The notes beneath the pieces were generated by a model, which did not search any database, was not told the origin of the DNA, and worked only from the letters and a program-made list of their open reading frames with translations. Shown here one piece after another: positions 7,055-8,618 of a DNA stretch of 8,618 nucleotides (positions are counted from its first letter, which is position 1; every line of letters begins with the position of its first letter). A program made the translations under genes and the position numbers. The DNA is from Clostridiales bacterium (GTDB taxonomy: Bacteria > Bacillota > Clostridia > Lachnospirales > JAITVM01), in assembly GCA_031285815.1 (NCBI GenBank), contig JAITVM010000140.1, positions 1 to 8,618 on the forward strand, read 5' to 3'.

Positions 7055-7083
7055 ATTATAGCACTTTATTCTTATATCGCCAA
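7055..7083 (-). promoter_or_regulatory. Extended -10 promoter for the tsaE operon
   Basis: On the minus strand, TTGGCG (7083-7078), a 17-bp spacer, then TATAAT (7060-7055) preceded by TGC, forming the extended -10 TGCTATAAT. The start would be near 7048, giving a leader of about 90 nt to the tsaE ATG. It sits immediately downstream of the S-component terminator. Confidence 0.65.
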
Positions 7084-7120
7084 CAAACTTAAAAAAAATG
7101 GGCCCCGCCATGTACGGCGC

Positions 7121-7163
7121 AAAAAAAGGCCAAGCCCTGTTGATTACAAGGCTTAACCTTTTT
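7121..7163 (-). terminator. Strong intrinsic terminator after the ECF S component
   Basis: The minus-strand RNA AAAAAGGTTAAGCC (7163-7150) pairs along its full 14 bases with GGCTTGGCCTTTTT (7136-7123), including two G-U pairs, around a 13-nt loop. The U run continues to 7121. On the plus strand the same arms have two C-A mismatches, so the structure favours minus-strand transcripts. A third related arm lies in the last codons of the gene (7181-7196). Confidence 0.85.
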
Positions 7164-7173
7164 ATTTTGCCAG

Positions 7174-7731
7174 CTAAACAGCTTGGCCTTTTTTGCTTTT
7201 GCTAAGTGCATTTTTTAAAAGCGGTAGCGCTGCCGTAGCGGTAGCCCCGCCAACTAATGCAGTAAAAAGCTGTGGTATGGAAAACATGCCTGAAATAACT
7301 GCCGATTGCTGTTCCGGCAAATTTAAGATAAAAGGCAGGGCAATTCTTACAATACCGATATATAACACTAAAAATTTTGCAACCGCCGCAACCACCAGCG
7401 TAAATGTATAATTCCTAATTTTAAAGCCATTGGCCTTCCCGGCAATAAAATACCATATGGATACAAGCGTAATGTTCCCTAAAACTATAAAAGGTATCAG
7501 CCCCCAAAGCGGGCCTATGCCAAAAAATTTCGCCAGGGCCGGGGATATAACCGCAACGGCTAAGCCAGAGGGGTAACCGCTTACCATAACAGAAATTATT
7601 AAAAGCAGGTTGACGATTGACCCTGTTACAAGGGTATTCCCCAAAGGTGCGGTAACCATCTGCATAACAATCAATAATGCTATAAAAACCGCTGTATGCG
7701 TAACCCAATACACATTTATTTTATTATTCAT
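7174..7731 (-). CDS. ECF transporter S component, substrate unknown
   Basis: 185 aa, very hydrophobic, with five to six predicted membrane helices and a basic C-terminal tail (KNALSKSKKGQAV). It looks like the substrate-binding S component of an energy-coupling-factor vitamin or micronutrient importer: an N-terminal helix with AVFIALLIVMQ, then TAPLGNTLVTGSIVNLLL, a Gly/Pro-rich turn (SGYPSGLAVAVISP) and FFGIGPLWGLIPF. The shared EcfA1/A2/T module is not in the window, as expected for group II systems. A GTG at 7740 could extend it by 3 residues, but GGAAGGTG lies 6 nt before the ATG at 7731 and overlaps that GTG, so ATG is the start. It is divergent from a Crp/Fnr regulator with an 88-bp gap and is probably its target. 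No substrate-specific motif is recognised. Confidence 0.82.
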   Translation of the reverse strand: MNNKINVYWVTHTAVFIALLIVMQMVTAPLGNTLVTGSIVNLLLIISVMVSGYPSGLAVAVISPALAKFFGIGPLWGLIPFIVLGNITLVSIWYFIAGKANGFKIRNYTFTLVVAAVAKFLVLYIGIVRIALPFILNLPEQQSAVISGMFSIPQLFTALVGGATATAALPLLKNALSKSKKGQAV

Positions 7732-7746
7732 AAATATCACCTTCCA

Positions 7747-7776
7747 TTGTTATTATTTATTTAATTATAGTATAAT
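7747..7776 (+). promoter_or_regulatory. Candidate promoter of the Crp/Fnr-family regulator
   Basis: TTGTTA (7747-7752), an 18-bp spacer and a consensus TATAAT (7771-7776). The start would be near 7783, leaving a leader of about 37 nt that contains the palindrome at 7791-7806. It overlaps the opposing S-component promoter completely. Confidence 0.6.
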
Positions 7777-7792
7777 AACCCTTAAATATTTG
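7764..7792 (-). promoter_or_regulatory. Candidate promoter of the ECF S component
   Basis: The minus strand has a consensus TATAAT (7769-7764), one base from the plus-strand -10 box. The -35 position 17 bp upstream holds CAAATA (7792-7787), far from consensus, and it abuts and overlaps the palindrome by two bases. A perfect -10 with a poor -35 is what an activator-dependent promoter looks like. The start would be near 7757. Confidence 0.5.
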
Positions 7793-7806
7793 TTGCCTAG
7801 GCAACA
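7791..7806. promoter_or_regulatory. Perfect 16-bp palindrome, likely operator of the Crp/Fnr regulator
   Basis: TGTTGCCTAGGCAACA equals its own reverse complement. The length and the TG...CA ends resemble Crp/Fnr-type dyads, but the half-site TGTTGCC is neither the Crp (TGTGA) nor the Fnr (TTGAT) half-site. Its centre at 7798.5 is about 41.5 bp upstream of the inferred S-component start and about 15 bp downstream of the inferred regulator start. Confidence 0.75.
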
Positions 7807-7819
7807 TAAAGGTGATTTT

Positions 7820-8494
7820 GTGAAAAAATATTTAGATGGTTTAGCAAAAACAAAAATGTTCTCCGGGATAAGCCCACCAGAAATAGAAGAAATATTAGGG
7901 TGCTCTAAGGCTTGGGTTACGGAATACGCTAAAAATGATTTAATTATCGAAGAGGGCGTACATATTTATAATTTTGGCATAATATTATCCGGCAAAGCCC
8001 ACTCTATAAAATGGGACGCATCGGGCAAAACAGTTATAGTAGCTTTTTTAGGCAAGGGCAGCGAAATAGGCGTTTTGCTGGCAGCAAACCCCGAGTACGA
8101 AGCCTCGGTTTATATAGAGGCCAAAAGTGATGTTTCTGTACTTTTTATACCCTATAGGTATTTAATTTCATATTGCCCAAAAGCATGCCAGAAACACGAA
8201 AAATTATTGCGCAACTACATTCATATTGTTTCTGAAAAAGCGCTGGATTTGCATGAGCGCATAAATTGTTTGATGAAACCTACTTTACGGTCTAAAATTG
8301 TTACCTACCTTTTGCGTGTGTCACGTGAACAAAAAAGCAAAAGTATTTCAATCCCTTTTAATAGGGGGTCAATGGCTGAATATTTAAATGTTGACCGGAG
8401 CGCACTTTCCAGGGAGTTATCAAAAATGAAAAAAGAAGGGTTAATAGACTACCATAAAAATAGTTTTATGATAATAAATTTACCCGCCCCATAA
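7820..8494 (+). CDS. Crp/Fnr-family transcriptional regulator
   Basis: 224 aa, the usual size. The N-terminal cyclic-nucleotide-binding-like beta barrel covers about 15-125: KNDLIIEEGVHIYNFGIILSG, then FLGKGSEIGVLLA and VLFIPYRYL. A long dimerisation helix follows (about 126-155), then a winged helix-turn-helix (about 165-222) with SMAEYLNVDRSALSRELSKM and KKEGLIDY. The barrel lacks the RxA/RxS phosphate-binding signature of cAMP-binding Crp, and there is no N-terminal Fnr-type cysteine cluster, so the ligand is unknown. A CX3CX2H motif occurs at Cys119, Cys123 and His126. The frame is open upstream to 7610, but that part runs antisense through the transporter. AAAGGTGA lies 4 nt before the GTG at 7820, which I take as the start. 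Probable autoregulation through the palindrome in its leader is inferred. Confidence 0.9.
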   Translation: MKKYLDGLAKTKMFSGISPPEIEEILGCSKAWVTEYAKNDLIIEEGVHIYNFGIILSGKAHSIKWDASGKTVIVAFLGKGSEIGVLLAANPEYEASVYIEAKSDVSVLFIPYRYLISYCPKACQKHEKLLRNYIHIVSEKALDLHERINCLMKPTLRSKIVTYLLRVSREQKSKSISIPFNRGSMAEYLNVDRSALSRELSKMKKEGLIDYHKNSFMIINLPAP

Positions 8495-8530
8495 ATTTTT
8501 TCAAAAGTATAGAAACCCGCAATGGGCCTA

Positions 8531-8618
8531 TTAAATAACATAGTTTTGATCCTGTATCACATCGTCAGGTAACAATATTTCTACCCAACAGCTGAAATAT
8601 TTATTTAACGATTCCGGT
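8531..8618 (-). CDS. C-terminal end of a gene cut by the window edge
   Basis: An open minus-strand frame runs from the window edge to a TAA at 8533-8531. Its last 28 residues begin PESLNKYFSCWVEILLPDD and finish VIQDQNYVI. The residue mix looks like real protein, but no family can be assigned. It would converge on the Crp/Fnr regulator with 36 bp between the stop codons. That gap holds only a weak CCC/GGG stem (8516-8526) and no clear terminator. Confidence 0.4.
   Translation of the reverse strand, partial: PESLNKYFSCWVEILLPDDVIQDQNYVI

Noticed and set aside
7091..7118. Second terminator downstream of the S component: CGCC-GTACAT-GGCG stem and an 8-base U tract
   Set aside because: The stem is only 4 bp and is separated from the U tract by GGGCCCA, so it is too weak to list as a terminator.
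7610..7819. Upstream extension of the regulator frame by 70 codons
   Set aside because: It runs antisense through the transporter gene and across both promoters. The GTG at 7820 has a well-placed ribosome site and gives a normal family length.
8521..8571. Plus-strand 16-codon hydrophobic ORF starting MGLLNNIV
   Set aside because: No ribosome site, and it is antisense to the better-looking partial minus-strand gene.

Overview
The window is AT-rich bacterial chromosome. Its proteins look like those of an anaerobic Firmicute, probably class Clostridia. The grounds are AT-biased codons, strong Shine-Dalgarno sites, a threonylcarbamoyl-adenosine gene pair joined to rimI, a YcbZ/LonB-type Lon-like protease, a secreted protein ending in a copper-amine-oxidase-N-like module, an ECF transporter S component and a Crp/Fnr regulator. 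The species cannot be named from this sequence. No rRNA, tRNA, CRISPR array, insertion sequence or phage gene is visible.

Layout from left to right. (1) 48-1235 (-) encodes an exported protein with its own promoter. (2) 1370-2734 (-) is a probable small operon: two very short overlapping ORFs of unknown function, then mnmH (selU), the tRNA 2-selenouridine synthase. (3) 2735-2980 is AT-rich intergenic DNA holding a hairpin terminator from the upstream operon, an 11-bp inverted repeat and a candidate promoter. (4) 2981-6957 (-) is a tight operon tsaE-tsaB-rimI-Lon-like protease, with gaps of -4, 22 and 17 nt. It is read from an extended -10 promoter near 7055-7083 through a leader that can fold. 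(5) 7174-7731 (-), an ECF S component with a strong terminator, is divergent from 7820-8494 (+), a Crp/Fnr-family regulator. Only 88 bp separate the two. (6) 8531-8618 (-) is the C-terminal end of a gene cut by the window edge.

How the genes fit together. tsaE and tsaB serve the t6A37 tRNA modification and rimI acetylates ribosomal protein S18. The Lon-like protease is probably co-transcribed with them, so this block is a translation and protein quality unit. mnmH also modifies tRNA, at wobble uridine 34, and implies that the cell makes selenophosphate.

The most interesting part is the divergent regulator/transporter region. Two promoters overlap completely, their -10 boxes back to back and one base apart. 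A perfect 16-bp palindrome sits just inside the regulator's transcript and at about -41.5 of the transporter promoter. This is what a switch would look like in which the regulator shuts itself off and turns on the transporter. The regulator's recognition helix lacks the usual Glu, and its effector domain carries a Cys-X3-Cys-X2-His motif. The ligand and the transported substrate cannot be read from the sequence.
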